Source: Actinostola sp. cb2023 (lineage: Eukaryota > Cnidaria > Anthozoa > Actiniaria > Actinostolidae). Taken from it: a stretch of 64,000 bases of DNA. The notes under the pieces are model-generated. The model did not search any database. It was not told the DNA's origin and saw nothing but the letters and a program-made list of their open reading frames with translations. Shown one piece after another: positions 1 to 37,100 of this stretch. The translations under genes and the position numbers were made by a program. Position 1 is the stretch's first letter, and each line of letters begins with the position of its first letter. The stretch covers positions 973,501 through 1,037,500 of the forward strand of contig JAUJYZ010000245.1 in assembly GCA_033675265.1 (NCBI GenBank), written 5' to 3'.

Positions 1-550
1 GTCATCTATTCAACCCAAAATTGTAAAAAAAAACAGTACTTCTTGTTGGAATATGAAAGCAACATTTTAATTGTAATGGCAAATAGGTCCTGCAACATTA
101 CTTCAGCAAAATTACAGCTTTAAATTTTGACTGATTTTCGTCCAAGTAGCACTTTAACATATCACCACGTGAAAGACCACACCCACTCCCTACTAATGAG
201 GTAAATTCCTAAGTCTTATTTATCAATCATGGTAACTTTGCCTCACAAGATAACCAACAAGTGACAAACCATTCCCAGTGTATGTTCCCAAGAAATCTTA
301 CAAATCAATTCCCGACCTCCAAAAAGACAACCATGCCCAGTTTGAGTACCCAAGCCTTTGTGATTCCCCTTGACTCACAAGATAACGGCCACATGGTCGA
401 CCACGCCCACTAAAGGTTACCCAAGCCATAAATGTTCACACAAACCAACTAGACCTCCCTAAAAGATAACCGCGTAATTGTCCACGCCCAGTTTGAGTAC
501 CCCGATCTACATAGGATCTAATAAGTCATACAGTTTGTATTAATACTTAC

Positions 551-15709
<15,159 letters not shown>

Positions 15710-18705
15710 ATGGCGGACGAAAATGCAGAAAATCTTAAAGAACACAAAAATCACTTGATCAGAGAAGGGAAGCATGTTATGCTCAAGTTGAACAAAAATC
15801 TTAAGGTTGTACTTGTACAGCGTAATAGGTGCGTAGCTTTATTACTCTTTTTAGAGAATTTTAGGCACATGTTTTATCACAAATTGTTTTCAGTTTCGGC
15901 TTCAGTTTCAATTTCATTTTCTAGGAAGATCTTTTTTGAAAAGCTGCGTTTTGTAATTAATGAAGCCATTGGTTGTCCTGTTGGCTCTGTATTCGAAGTG
16001 AAAGGTGGCCAACTAAGCCGAGCAAGTCATGAAGAAAATGTGGATGAACTGCGTCTGCGTACTGCAGAAAATGGAGGTTAGATATCAAATTAGAGTTTAC
16101 ACTATCCAGCATTTTAATATGTATTGGGATTCCTGTGTTGTACAATTTCTGCAGTCATCTGGAATCCACCAATAAGCAAAAATAATCTGGGCATATTAAC
16201 AGGGTGGCCACAATTTAGCCTCAAGAGAATGTATGTCTGAGTTGTTGTTAGGACTAAAATTAAGTGGTCGTATTAACAGGATGGCTGTATTAACAAGGTG
16301 GTCGACTTGAGGAGGTGGTCGTATTAATGAAGTGGTCGTATTAATGGGGTTGCCATAATAACCAAGGGTCTGTATTTAACAGGATGGCCATAATAACCAA
16401 GGGTCTGTATTTAACAGGATGGCCATAATACCAAGGGTCTGTATTTGGGGGGTGCACTATTAATAGGGTGGCTATTTTTATGGGGTGGCCGGAAGTAAGG
16501 TGGCAGGATTCCACTGTACTTTGATGTAATAATGATAATACAAGTGTTGCTTTTTAACAATGGCATTGCTGGTTGTATATGCAGATAAAGGGTCTCTTTA
16601 TCAAGCAATACGAAGTGATGGACCATCACAGAAGTTATCCAGAGATGACGTAGTCTCTTTGAAAGCACAAGGGGTCACTGGAAAGGTAAAAATATGGTTT
16701 ATAGACACATGTATGTGAAATAATAAGGTACAAGGAATACAATTGTTTATAGCCTTGTACATATCTCATATACCTTTTAATATGTTGACTAGCATCAGAG
16801 GTTATAGAATATTTTGATATAAAAAGGAGGTTTTTATTCAATCAGGACATTGTGGATCAATTGGTGGAAAACAGTGCAACGTTTAAAGACAGAACAGATT
16901 TCTCTAAAGCTAAATATAGAAGCAAGAAATCAAAAAAGTAAGTATTCACTGATTTCATTACAGTTTATAGAAAGGTACATGTAGTAACTTATGATAATAA
17001 TCATGATGATGATAATGATATATTATTTTGAACTTTTCAGACACAATACAAGGATTACAATTCTCCAACCATCGACGTCACTAATAGCTGAAATGTATTA
17101 TAACTCAAAAGCATCATACAAAGTGTGGTATGTTACTCTATAATGACTACAGTATACTAATTCCAGTAGTCTGTTTGCTCTCAGTTGAACCTAAGAGAAT
17201 CAGGACTGAGGGAATCAGGACTGAGGGAATCAGGACTGAGGAAATCAGGATTGAGAGAATCAGGACTGAGAGAATCAGGACTGAGGGAATCAGGACGAGG
17301 GAATCAGGACTGAAGGAATCAGGACTGAGGGAATCAGGACTGAAGGAATCAGTACCGAGGGAATCAGGACCGAGGGAATCAGGACTGAGGGAATCAGGAC
17401 TGAGGGAATCAGGACTGAGGGAATCAGGACTGAGGGAATCAGGACTGAGGGAATCAGGACTCAAGGAATCAGGACCGAGGGGATCAGGACTGAGGGAATC
17501 ATGACCGAGGGAATCAGGACCGAGGGAATCAGGACCGACTGAGGGAAGCAGGACCCAGGGAATCAGGACCGAGGGGATCAGGACTGATATTAAGTGACTT
17601 TGGGTCAATTGACTCAATGAATGGAAGGTTGATAGATTGATGTTGTTTTATTTAGTGATTTAAGACCAGATGCACTGTCCCAGATACTGACATTAGCAAA
17701 CATTAGAGCTACTTCTAATGTGATAGTTATGGAACAATGCCAAGGGCTTGTTATTGGTGCTGTACTAGAAAGAATGGGTGGTAAGTAAGTTAATTTACAC
17801 AGAAAGACATACAAGTAAGCAGATAGGCTGGTGGCTACCAGGTAGGCAGATAGACAGACCAATAGTCAGATGGACAGACACATCAGCATGTAGAAAGACC
17901 AATAAATTAGACTGACCAAACAGACAGACCAACAGACCTCCAATCGGACAGACAGACAAACTGGCAGGCTAGTCAGACCCATGTGATATTAGACAAGATC
18001 AACCCTCAGACAGACAGACACATGACCATGTAGAAAGACCTATAAATTAGACTGACAGGCAGACCAACAGACAAATGATCAAAATCTAAATTCAACTTGA
18101 GGTTCTTTGAATTCAAAAGGAGAATTTGGATTTTGATCACAAATCACTTCCACTGTTCACTGCATGGACCCATTCAAACAGTCTTGTTCATTTTCCCCCT
18201 CAACGTACGCTGCTTCTGCTACCTGTATTTGCTTGGACCAATAAATTAGACTGACCAAACAGACAGACCAACATATAATGTCACTCGGACAAAAAATGAA
18301 AGAGACTTGGAGCAAGTCTAACAGATTAACAGCCAGAGAGACATGAAGATTTGCTAGTAATAGGAAAGCAACTGTTAGCGGTAAGACAACTGACTAATAC
18401 CTCCACACTCTTAGGTTATGACAAATATGGCATTCAGGTTCATTCTGGAGACTTTCCTACAAGGTATAAATGTACTGCATGTTACTGACAATAAATTGAT
18501 ACAATATTTCATTCAATTTAATGTGTACGTGTAGCACAAACTTATGTTTGTGCTTTTGTAACTGAGATCATTAGTACAAGGTCAAGGAAAGGTTATTGGA
18601 GCCTATGAAGTATAAGTACACATGACTTACCAAACACTGTATGTATCCTGTCTTCCCCAAACTTTTGTTGTTGTAGGTAATGATATTAGACAAGATCAAA
18701 TCCTC

Positions 18706-18738
<33 letters not shown>

Positions 18739-18739
18739 G

Positions 18740-18773
<34 letters not shown>

Positions 18774-20433
18774 TTGGATTATATCAGTCAAGAATTGTAG
18801 GCTTCAATAAAGTGATCAAAACTTTTCCTGCAGGCTAGCGATGGATTATTTCAATTTTAAAGGAGATTTGTTTTTAAAGCTGTTCATGGATTTTCCCTGC
18901 AGGAAATTCAAACAGTCTAAAAGGTATTGTCAAGTATGTTTAAACTCTTCTGCTACCTGTATTATTGTTGGGGATCTTAAGAAGATATTTTTTGATGTCA
19001 TTTAGAAAAAAGATCAGGACTTGGATGAAGAGCCAATGGATGCCAGAGAGACAGAAAGATTTGAAAGTAATAGAAAATAATGAGACAGAGTAAGACATCT
19101 CTGTGATAACAGTCCACACTCTGTTAAAGAAGTATGACAGAACATTCTGGAGACTTTCCTATAGGTATAAATGTACTGCAATTACTTACAATATTGATAC
19201 AATATTTCATTCATTTAATGTGTACGTGTAGCACAAATCTTATGTTTGTGCTTTTGTAACTGAGATCATTGGTATAAGGTCAAGGAAAGGTTATTGGAGC
19301 CTTCATTCAGTACACATTTTATTCATTCCATGTATCCATTCCCCATTCCATGTAGGTCATGTCCATTCGCATTCCATTAATATTAATATCCATTATTATT
19401 ATTATCCAAAGCATAAATCCTCCTCATACCATTCACTTTTAATAATGTTCCTCATATTCATTATTCAGTCAAGATTTTGTCACTTCCAGTTTCTACTTTT
19501 CCTGCATTCTAGCGATGGATTCATTTCATTTTACACCAGATGTTCTTAAAGCTGTTCATGGATTCCCCTATTCAAATTGAACAGTCTAAATTCCATTCAT
19601 TGTGAAATATTTTAAACTCTCCATTTAATTATTGTTTCAGGATCTTAAGGATATTTTTTCACGTCATTTCAAAAAGATCAGGAGATTAATGAAGAGCCAA
19701 TCGATTGGTGAAGAATCAGAAAAAAAAGATGAAAATAATGAGACATTCAGTCTTCCATCCATAATAGTGAACAACCTGAAAGAAGTATCCAGAACAGGTA
19801 CTTTCCATTCATTCCATTTCATCATTCCATCCATTCATTCCATTCCATTCCATTCCATTCATTCATTCATTCATTCATTCATTCATTCCATTCATTCATT
19901 CATTCCATCCATTCATTCCATTCATTCATTCTATTCCATTCATTCCATTCCATTCATTCCATCCATTCCATTCATTCCATCCATTCCATTCATCCATTCA
20001 TTCGTTCATTCATCCATTCTATTCATTCCATTCATTCCATTCATTCCATTCATCCATTCATTCGTTCATTCATCCATTCCATTCATTTATTCCATTCATT
20101 CATTCATTCCATTCATTCATTCCATTCATTCCATTCATTCATTCGTTCATTCATTCCATTCATTCATTCAATCATTCACTTACCATATTCATACTCATTC
20201 ATTAAGTTTGTTCTTTATTCATTCTTTCTTTCTTAATGCATTCAATATATTCGTTCATCCATTCATTTATTTATTTTTATTAGAATATTTTCGCATTAAC
20301 TTCAGCATGTTATTTTACTTTTAGGAAAAAATAGCAAGACGGAACAAAAGAAAACAAGAAGAAATGTTTGCAAAAAATTGTCTCCAGAGTAAAAAAATGG
20401 ATGGGTAAGTCATGTCAACCTATCCCTTTAATA

Positions 20434-20472
<39 letters not shown>

Positions 20473-21928
20473 TTAATGACGATGATGATGATGATTAATG
20501 ATGATGAATGATGATAATGTGCATTTGATCATCCTTATGTAATTTGCACAAAATAAAAGTGATTAAATAATAATGAACGATTATTATAATAATAATAATA
20601 ATCTTTAATGAGGATGCCTAGATCACTAATTAAAAGTGCTTTTCACTAAGGTCCTAAAATAAAATAACAATAGAAAATAAAATAATTACAATAATTACAA
20701 TAAGACTATAAAAACTATATATATATATAAATATAAAATTGAAGAAAAATCTAATACATAGCAAAATAGATAATAAGATATATATAAAATACAAGAACAA
20801 ATTGACAATAATTACACTCTCTTTCAGGCTTCTTGTTGTGTGCAAGTTCCATCCAAGTCTCATAGTATTATCGCTGCTAGACTATGTAGCTCCTTCAAGG
20901 CCATTCGTGGTGTATTCACAATACAAAGAAGTATGGTTCTCCTTAATCCTTAATAGTTACAAATTATAAATCATTGCCTTGAATTGAAATTAGTACTATT
21001 ATATCTGTGATAAAACACATGAAAATGCACAGAGCTCAGAAGATCTTATTCCCTTGTAGTTCTTGTAAAACAAAAATTCTACATCAAAATATTGATTTTA
21101 AAAGTCTTCTTTTTATCACAGCCATTGGTTGAATGTTACAATGATTTAAGAAATAGAGGGGGCGTGGTTAATCTTCAGTTAACAAAGACTTGGTGGCGTC
21201 ACTATCAGGTAGGAATGGAGACATACAGTGCAACGTTGTAGGCTGGGAGGGGGGGGGGGAGGGATGGAGACTCATCCTAATTTAGGGTGGGGCTGTGACC
21301 CCAGGATTCTGAACACTGACCCTATTTCAGTGCAAAAATGCCAATTTTCATATCAGTCAACTATTGTATCAGTGCAAAAAGTCGATATTCATTGAGGAAA
21401 TCCAAACGAAGGCCCCTCTTTCTCTAGACTCTTACAAAGTCCCTGTACCGCCGCTACAGTCAAATTACAAATCAACCGCGTTTAATAATAAATTATATTT
21501 ATCATATGACCCGTATTTCCCCGTGCGCGCGCTCTTAATAAAACCTTCGGAGAAAGTCACGTGATTGGGCAGATACGGATTTTTGGAGCTGGTCCGTACA
21601 AAGCCGTATCCGGCCCCGGCCCCGATTGTTGTCAGGAAATTTTTTATACTTTTTTTGCAGTTAAATTTATTTTTTAAATGTGGACGACAAAAGTCTAAAA
21701 AAGTGAAAAAAAAAGTGAAAAAAAATAATTGGTTCTTATAGAGTAATCGCGCATTTGTGTTCACTTTTCCTTGGCTGTGAATGATTTTAGTACCAAAATG
21801 GTCCATATGAAAGGGTCATATGATAAAATGCTTATTGACTGAGTGGGAGGGCCGGAAGGGAAAATATTTGGCTCTCGGTCATTCTGTACGGACCTCGCTG
21901 CGCTCGGTCCGTACTTCCATGACCTCGA

Positions 21929-21978
<50 letters not shown>

Positions 21979-22369
21979 ACTTCACCATCCTTTTATTTGT
22001 TGATTCCAGGTTCTTCCTGGTCGGACACACCCACTGGTTACCATGGATGGCTCGGGTGGGTACCTATTGTCTGGCATAACAGTCGAGAGAACGTGTAGTT
22101 CAAATTCCTCTAGCGAATCTGTGACTGTCACGCGTACTGTCACGGGTACTGTCCCGCGTACTGTCGCGGGTACTGTCACGGGTACTGTCACGGGTACTGT
22201 CCCGCGTACTGTCACGGGTACTGTCGCGGGTACTGTCACGGGTACTGTCACGGGTACTGTCGCATCGTCGATGACGACGCATTCTTCTCCAGAGAAGCAA
22301 AACGCAAGTCAAACACAAGCGGAGGATACGTCATTGGAGCCTCCTGCTAAGAAACACAAAGACGATTAA
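15710..22369 (+). CDS. TRMT6: tRNA (adenine-58-N1) methyltransferase non-catalytic subunit TRM6
   Basis: Partner of TRMT61A in the nuclear enzyme that makes m1A58 in tRNA. Exons: 15710-15828, 15925-16076, 16585-16685, 16846-16937, 17041-17127, 17656-17780, 18415-18463, a disturbed region 18834-19797, then 20325-20404, 20828-20930, 21122-21208 and 22010-22369. Recognisable TRM6 stretches include QKLSRDDVVSLKAQGVTGK, ENSATFKDRT, LTLANIRATSNVIVMEQCQG, LLDYVAPSRPFVVYSQYKEP, RGGVVNLQLTKTWWRHYQVL and GGYLLSG, with a basic C-terminus (PPAKKHKDD). The 5' exons up to 18463 and the four 3' exons join cleanly in phase. Between them, exon 8 (LAMDSFHFTPDVLKAVHGFP region) exists as two damaged copies, and the acidic linker exon (19641-19797) cannot be joined in frame to 20325. 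A polyadenylation signal AATAAA lies at 22535-22540. Confidence 0.93.
16150..16520. mobile_element. Degenerate mariner-like MITE in TRMT6 intron 2
   Basis: The ends CATCTGGAATCCACC and AGGATTCCACTGTAC are roughly inverted. The interior holds repeated 'ggtggtcgtattaa' and two full copies of a unit near GGATGGCCATAATAACCAAG (16345-16450). It is related to 12561-12755. Confidence 0.55.
17180..17590 (+). repeat. 15-bp minisatellite GAATCAGGACTGAGG
   Basis: About 27 tandem copies with point variants (ACTGAGG, ACCGAGG, ACTGAAG) fill most of TRMT6 intron 5. Because 15 is a multiple of three, the array reads open on both strands (RESGL and PDSLS repeats). It begins about 50 bp after the donor at 17127 and ends about 65 bp before the acceptor at 17656, so it is intronic. 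Confidence 0.92.
17850..18075 (+). repeat. Degenerate (ACAG)n tract
   Basis: ACAGACAGACC-type units are interspersed with AATTAGACTGACC and ACATGACCATGTAGAAAGACC, the latter present twice (17878 and 18010 regions). A purer (ACAG)n run occurs at 18700-18772. Both lie in TRMT6 introns. Confidence 0.7.
18330..19705 (+). repeat. Imperfect tandem duplication (period about 0.7 kb) across TRMT6 exons 7-9
   Basis: Block a (18330-18610, containing exon 7) recurs at 19036-19307. Block b (18825-19038, exon 8 plus part of exon 9) recurs at 19498-19705. In the first copy exon 7 is intact (YDKYGIQVHSGDFPT), the exon 8 acceptor tgcag/GCTAGCG is good, but the exon 8 frame breaks. In the second copy exon 7 has lost bases, the exon 8 acceptor has become tgcattctag, but its frame (MDSFHFTPDVLKAVHGFP) reads. 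Small insertions and deletions are dense in both. Confidence 0.8.
19800..20190 (+). repeat. (ATTCC)n/(ATTC)n microsatellite
   Basis: Runs of CATTC and CATTCCATTC fill the intron before the exon at 20325. The associated long His/Ser/Phe/Ile open frame is an artefact of the repeat. Confidence 0.9.
20432..20500 (+). repeat. (GAT)n microsatellite in TRMT6
   Basis: About 20 GAT/GAT-like triplets lie 25 bp downstream of the splice donor at 20405. The intron continues as A/T-rich sequence with (TA)n at 20716-20728. Confidence 0.85.
21831..21970. mobile_element. 140-bp near-perfect palindromic MITE in TRMT6 intron 12
   Basis: CTTATTGACTGAGTGGGAGG at the left is mirrored by CCTCCCACTCAGTCAATAAG at the right. 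Pairing continues through GGGAAAATATTTGGCTC and GTACGGACC to a small loop (TCGCTGCGC). Further G-rich inverted sequence (21530-21640) precedes it. It is non-coding. Confidence 0.85.
22127..22266 (+). repeat. In-frame 12-bp coding minisatellite in the last TRMT6 exon
   Basis: About 11 copies of GTACTGTC(A/C/G)CG(G/C) encode a run of TVTG, TVPR and TVAG tetrapeptides between GGYLLSG and the basic tail. Repeat length 12 keeps frame. This stretch sits where vertebrate TRMT6 has a short variable linker, so it probably tolerates expansion. Confidence 0.88.
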
Positions 22370-25300
22370 TCATGAATTTATTGCTGAAGACCACGTCTGT
22401 TAGCCTGTTGCAGACGTTTTAGGTGGTTCGCTTTTCTCCCATCCCCTATGACTGCAACAGAGGCTACACGTCACGTGTCGTTAGTCGTGGAAATAGCTAA
22501 GATGCATTGTCAAAGGTTGCGTTTACTACTGAACAATAAAGAAAAGCAATATTGTGTAGAAGGGAAAACACATAAAACCGTTTGCATTTGTTAGGCCACA
22601 GGCAGACCAAGTAGTACACTTGTGGCTTAATGTTGAGCCGGTATTTTTTTTTATGTCTCAAAACGTAAAAAAAATCATTTACTTGCACTTTTTTCTTGGT
22701 CTTTTGACATTCCGGAGTCATTTAGTGGTATTTTTAGCCATCTGAATCCTCCCCGTAAGAAAACATAATGTCCACAAGTGTTCTACTTGGGCTGCGTTTG
22801 TTTAATAGGCGAACAATGTGCATGTCTTCGGCCAAACCTCTCCCACATTGGACAACGGACTATTTGGTCCAATGAATCCTCAAGCATGTAATTCCAGTCC
22901 ATTGCATGAGCCTTATTGCGAACCCATGTAAAAGTGTGAAAGTCCGTATTAAACAAACAGTCAAACTTTTATTACCTTTACTGATTTAGCTCTATGTTTA
23001 TCATATCATATGCAAAATAGCCACCCCCCAATACATCTACATCTTCCATTGTAGTAGAGCATTAGGTCGGACATAACTAAGTCGGTCGGACATAAGTTAA
23101 GCCGTCTGTCTAGCCAAGACAGAAGACTGTCAGGAGATAGAGGGGTACTTCACCATAAATCATCCAACCACCAAATGAGCGCAATAATATTGCTGTAAGA
23201 TAACCCTTCGCGCGTGGGATACACGGAATGCAATGAATCATAAAGGAGGGCAACAAGCTAAGATATTATTTCATGGACGGACATGACGGGCGGACGCGAA
23301 ACAAACGTGATGCATGCAAGTATGGACTTTGGTATCAGATGTCCCACGCCCTGATCTGACTCTCCAACGAGCTAGCTGCACGTGCAGCTTGGCCAGCTGA
23401 AATAAACAGAAACTGAATACAATATTACCACTGATTTACCACGTCAGTTTTCTACATACTATTTCCTATACTAGTGAAGTCCAGAAGCGCGTCATACTCA
23501 AACTCGGCGCATATTGCAAGGATAAGTCAGCGAGATCCAACGCTCCTCTCCGCACGGTCAAGAGTGGCTGCAATTTAATTAGCAGTTCCGTTGTGGAGTT
23601 GTAAGTGGCTTACAAAAAGTACAAAGGGCAATATTGGTTTTCCGGGGTCAGGCAATATTATTGAGGATACGAAGCTATATACTCAGTTATGTCCGAATTC
23701 CAACTTAGCTTTGCTGTACATCATACGGAATTAGGCGCGAACTAGGATGAGAAGGAAAAGAAAATATGGGAATAACAAATCCCGTTTTATGCAGTCAATT
23801 TGACAAAGATATGACGTCACGCTGCATGTAAATGTAATTAAATTTAAATCGATGTTGAGCAGTCTATACGTGATTTACTTCCACTCGATATGTAAAAGGT
23901 CGTAAAAGGATATTGATTGAAGTCAATAATCTAGACCCTTGACAGGTTTCGATCTCACGTCCCGCGTTAGCCGGTTATTGATATCAATCTTATTTATATA
24001 GTCCAATCATGATTTTAGCATCTTGATCCGCTACTCGTTAAGGTGTATAACATGCAACCTGTACTGATCGACCCAACCCTGTACCGCAAGCGTTGATTGA
24101 CGCGCTATATTAGCTGAATGCGGCAAAGCAATTGGCTTATACATTTATACGATGCATGTATGTTGTGAATAGCTTGATGCTGTGTAACAGTTTGCACAAA
24201 GGGACTGACCACAATTGTCCATAGCGACCCCCTGGATTGCGTTTCATAGTTTTTGAACAACCATCAAAACCAGAACAATCATACAGCTTTATACAACTCC
24301 AGAAAACTCAAGCGCAAAAATGCGCACGCCTAAAACCCCGTTACAAAATGTAAGTATTCTAAGATTCTAAGGTTCGACAGAGCATTTTAGCTGAAGTTTT
24401 CTGCGGTACAGTTTTCTGCTTTTCAATGTTTGGAATGAAGGTCATGTTCATCTCTAGGCGTGCACTATCAGTTATACAATACGTGGGTCACCACAAAAAC
24501 ACACAATCTCAGCATGGATTAAACGTAGCATATTAATCTCCGGTTGTACAACATGAACTACAGGTGTCATTTTCGCTGTTTGTCACGTCCCTCGAGATTC
24601 CGCAACGAAACGATAAGTTTTGGGTGGTACAAAGCGTGCGGCACAAGACTGGGTTTCTTGTAAGCCGAATGAACTGCACCAACAGCTTGAATTTGCTTGA
24701 TTCTGCCTTCAAGACTTGCATGCGTCCTTTGACAAGTTACTGAGACGTAACAACCTCGGAATTTCGGTTCTGCAAACTCTGTAAACGGCTAGTTGGATAA
24801 GTACAAAGAAATGAAGCCACAGCAAATGATTTTCACTACGCGATTTTAATTTTATGGGCATCTGTGGTCGAAAGGCATTCTTCAATGCACAGATCATTTC
24901 TATTTATAGCCCAGAGTCAGTGTAGTTTTTTTACTTGCATGTCATTATCTGATGTGATGTCATCTAACAGGGGATTCCCCTGGACGATTTCGCGCGCTTT
25001 TGTAATCTTTTCTATTATTGAAAACATTGGTAATGCACTTATCGTTTTAGTGATCTCCGCGGCCCTCTTTCACTAGATTAGTGCATCAAAAATGGCCATT
25101 TTGCAGCGAGCGCAGCAGTCTATTTAAAGAAACGGCTAAATCAACTTGTTTTTAGAGTTCGGTTCATTTCCACCCCATTCTTGACATTAAGAACGGGTAA
25201 ACCTTCAATTTTCTGGCGAAAAAAAATCTTAAAAAAGCAAAAAACGCAAATATAGACATTTCTATGGCAACTCGCGAAAAACACAATTTGTCCCGTGGGA

Positions 25301-25605
25301 TTACCCGTTCAGCGAATCGCATTACGCGATTTTTTTCACGTGACTAACAATGCACCGCGCCCGCCTTCATTACAGCTCAATGTATTCTTCCGATTGTTTT
25401 TACTTTACATTTTTGAATGCACAACCTGAAAATGAGTCTTTGCTTCAAGAAATTCTGCCGAAGGAGAGCCTGATGATTGCGATTTATTCGCTAGAACGCT
25501 CTCGTCCTCTGATGCGAAAGCTTGTATATTTTAGATCGTTCATTCGTGGGGACTTTTTTTTCACTTGAAGTTGAAACGAACACAATTCTGAATTCGACGA
25601 TTGAA
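22370..25605. other. Intergenic interval between TRMT6 and the MLK gene
   Basis: I see no supported gene here. It holds the TRMT6 3' UTR (signal at 22535), unique A/T-rich DNA and a short inner repeat GTCGGACATAA (about 23073-23098). The last few hundred bases before 25606 are the likely 5' UTR and promoter of the kinase. Open frames here are short and lack motifs. Confidence 0.6.
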
Positions 25606-34877
<9,272 letters not shown>

Positions 34878-35984
34878 GCTCATTATACTCAGTACTGCAA
34901 GTTCCTTTCTTTGCTATTCTTTGTTCGTGGACATGAACATGACAAAATTGGCGGGAAAACCCTTGTCCACGCGCGCATCTGCCATGCAGGTTGCTATGAC
35001 AACCAACAAAAGGAAAGGCAGAGAGCTTGCAGTTTAGAGGTAATAGTAAAAAAAAAGACTTTTATTAACTCACTTTTTAGAAAACTAACTTACTAACTTA
35101 ATTCCATTTAAAACGCTAGCAATGAGTTATATATTTCACGTATAAGAAGCCGTCACATCCTCATTTTGACAACGAAAACCGCACAATTTCAATGTTCAGA
35201 ATTTTATAACGAAACAAGGTTTAAAATGGAGAAATGAGTGAAGTCGGATTCCTTGAAACTTTGGCATCGAAAATCGTTTTGGAAATTTTGTCGCGGGGCT
35301 GCGGGATTTGGAAAGAAAACATTCCTAGCAGTCAGTATCGAGAAATTTGAAGTAACTCTGGGGACCAAGAAGAGATGAAAAGGAGATGGAAGGGAAAATA
35401 AAGTATTAAAATACAAAATTCGAAGAAAATTCGACTACACCTATTTTGAAAAGGTTGGATGGAAAGTATCAATTTTACCCGTAAAGGCTGCTGGGAGGAG
35501 TGTGACCGACGTCCTCGTTTCCAGGCCCTTAGCTTTTTTACTCTTAGAGCCTGGAATGGAACCTCTCGACGTATCAGTAAGTGAAAGAAAACAACGTTTT
35601 TGAAGCAGGTGTAGCTGTCAAACAGGTTCAACCTGTTTTTATTTTGTTGAAATCCAATGACGTTCATTTCAGCATTTAGAATGATAACGATATTGTGGGG
35701 AGGGAAATAGTTCTTTAGGGAAAAAAGTCATTTCTACTTTTGCATGAAACCACAAATGATAGAAGATATTCTAAAATATAACCATTTTTCGTGCATATTT
35801 CCAAACCATTCAAATGTTGTAATAAATTCACCTCACAATGAACTCGAGTGATCTTATTGTATGATTTGACGTGAATGTGAGGAATAGGCCCACTTGCACT
35901 AAGAGGTCACGTGACCCCACCGCCCTTAAATTGAACAGCAGTGTCAAAATGAACTCCAGAAATGAAAAGAGCAACTCGAAATTA

Positions 35985-36180
35985 GTAAAAGGGCGAAGTT
36001 TCGGCACATAATGTCTGACACAAGAGAAATGACATTAAAAATAAAATCCACCATTTTCTAAGATTTTGTTTGGGACGGAAATGCATTGGATGGTTCTTGC
36101 CATCCAATGCATTTTCCAAACAAAATATTAGAAAACTATCCATTTTATTTTTTTAGTGATTTCTCTTGTGTCAGACATTC
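35985..36180. mobile_element. Inverted-repeat MITE
   Basis: AATGTCTGACACAAGAGAAA pairs with TTTCTCTTGTGTCAGACATT. The centre pairs GAAATGCATTGGATGG with CCATCCAATGCATTTTCC. It is non-coding. Confidence 0.78.
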
Positions 36181-36241
36181 CCAATGATGAGAGGGAACTG
36201 GGTACGAGAATGAGGCCTCTCCCTGACGAACGGGACAATTA

Positions 36242-36547
36242 TAGACCTTTTTACCGATACGGCGGCCATTTTGGATTCTATTGTTCTGGCTAATACATTA
36301 TGGGATGCTCAGGGTGCAAATGACCCAAAAACTGTACACGTGGAGTCGCGTCAATATATTATTTTTCTATTTCACTCTAGCCATAGTGTTGTATGACTTA
36401 CTATCTACATGTGTTGTGCATTGTCAGTATATAATTTTGTACAAATTCATTGCTTTAAATTAAGTTTTCGTAGTTTTTCATAGCCAAATGGTTACTAGCT
36501 TGCACCCTGGGCATCCCATAATGCCGCCGTATCGGTAAAAAGGTCTA
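36242..36547. mobile_element. 306-bp MITE with TAGACCTTTTTACCGATACG ends (copy 1)
   Basis: The left terminal repeat, continuing GCGGCCATTTTGG, is matched inverted at the right (GCCGCCGTATCGGTAAAAAG, then GTCTA). Sub-terminal GGGATGCTCAGGGTGCAA pairs with TTGCACCCTGGGCATCCC. A second copy lies at 46060-46344. Confidence 0.88.
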
Positions 36548-36659
36548 TTAACGACAGCTGTAACTGGACATCACCCAGCGGCCAATGAAAATGATAATGT
36601 AATTCTATAATCCTGCGTCACTATTGAGCAGTCTTCATCTCTCTGTGAACTCTAAAGAA

Positions 36660-36880
36660 CAGTCGAACCTCTCAACAACGGCCACCTCGGGACGAATTTT
36701 AGTGGCCGTTGTGTAGAAGTGGCCGTTTGTAGAAGTGGCCGTTATGGGGAGGTTTGAAAAACGAATAAATGTATAGTGGGGGTGACTCCCGGTAGCTGGC
36801 TGTTGTTTGGGACAGAAAATCCTGGCCGTTCCAGAGAGGTGGCCGTTGTGGGAAGGTGGCCGTTTGTAGAGATTCGACTG
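36660..36880. mobile_element. Tigger/pogo-like MITE with CAGTCGAACCTC ends
   Basis: CAGTCGAACCTC and GAGATTCGACTG form inverted ends, and the interior repeats GTGGCCGTT(G/T) six or more times. The terminal CAGTCGA style fits Tc1/mariner-superfamily elements; no transposase is present. Confidence 0.75.
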
Positions 36881-37100
36881 TATATTTATTTTATTGATTG
36901 TTTTTACTGAGGCAAATCTTTCACAGTAAATTAGAGTAATAATAATATTCGTAGGACGTTTCTTATATAGATACCTGAGCGCATTTTACATAGTCTCAAT
37001 GCAGCCGAGCAGCTTACAATGGATCATGAAGAGTTATATAGAACGTTATGACTTCACTGAATACCGGGTAACAATCTCCTAAATGTATTCAGTAAATGGC

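Larger units (their letters stand above)
34878..37100. other. Intergenic interval with MITEs between MLK and the GPCR
   Basis: No gene is supported. After the MLK stop comes A/T-rich DNA. It is followed by the three transposon-like elements listed separately (35985-36180, 36242-36547 and 36660-36880). Confidence 0.6.

Noticed and set aside
17130..17617. RESGL and PDSLS repeat frames on opposite strands
   Set aside because: A 15-bp minisatellite between clear TRMT6 splice sites; the transcript would remove it.
19632..20324. His/Ser/Phe/Ile-rich 230-codon frame
   Set aside because: Only its first 55 or so codons overlap a TRMT6 exon; the rest is an ATTC repeat in the following intron.
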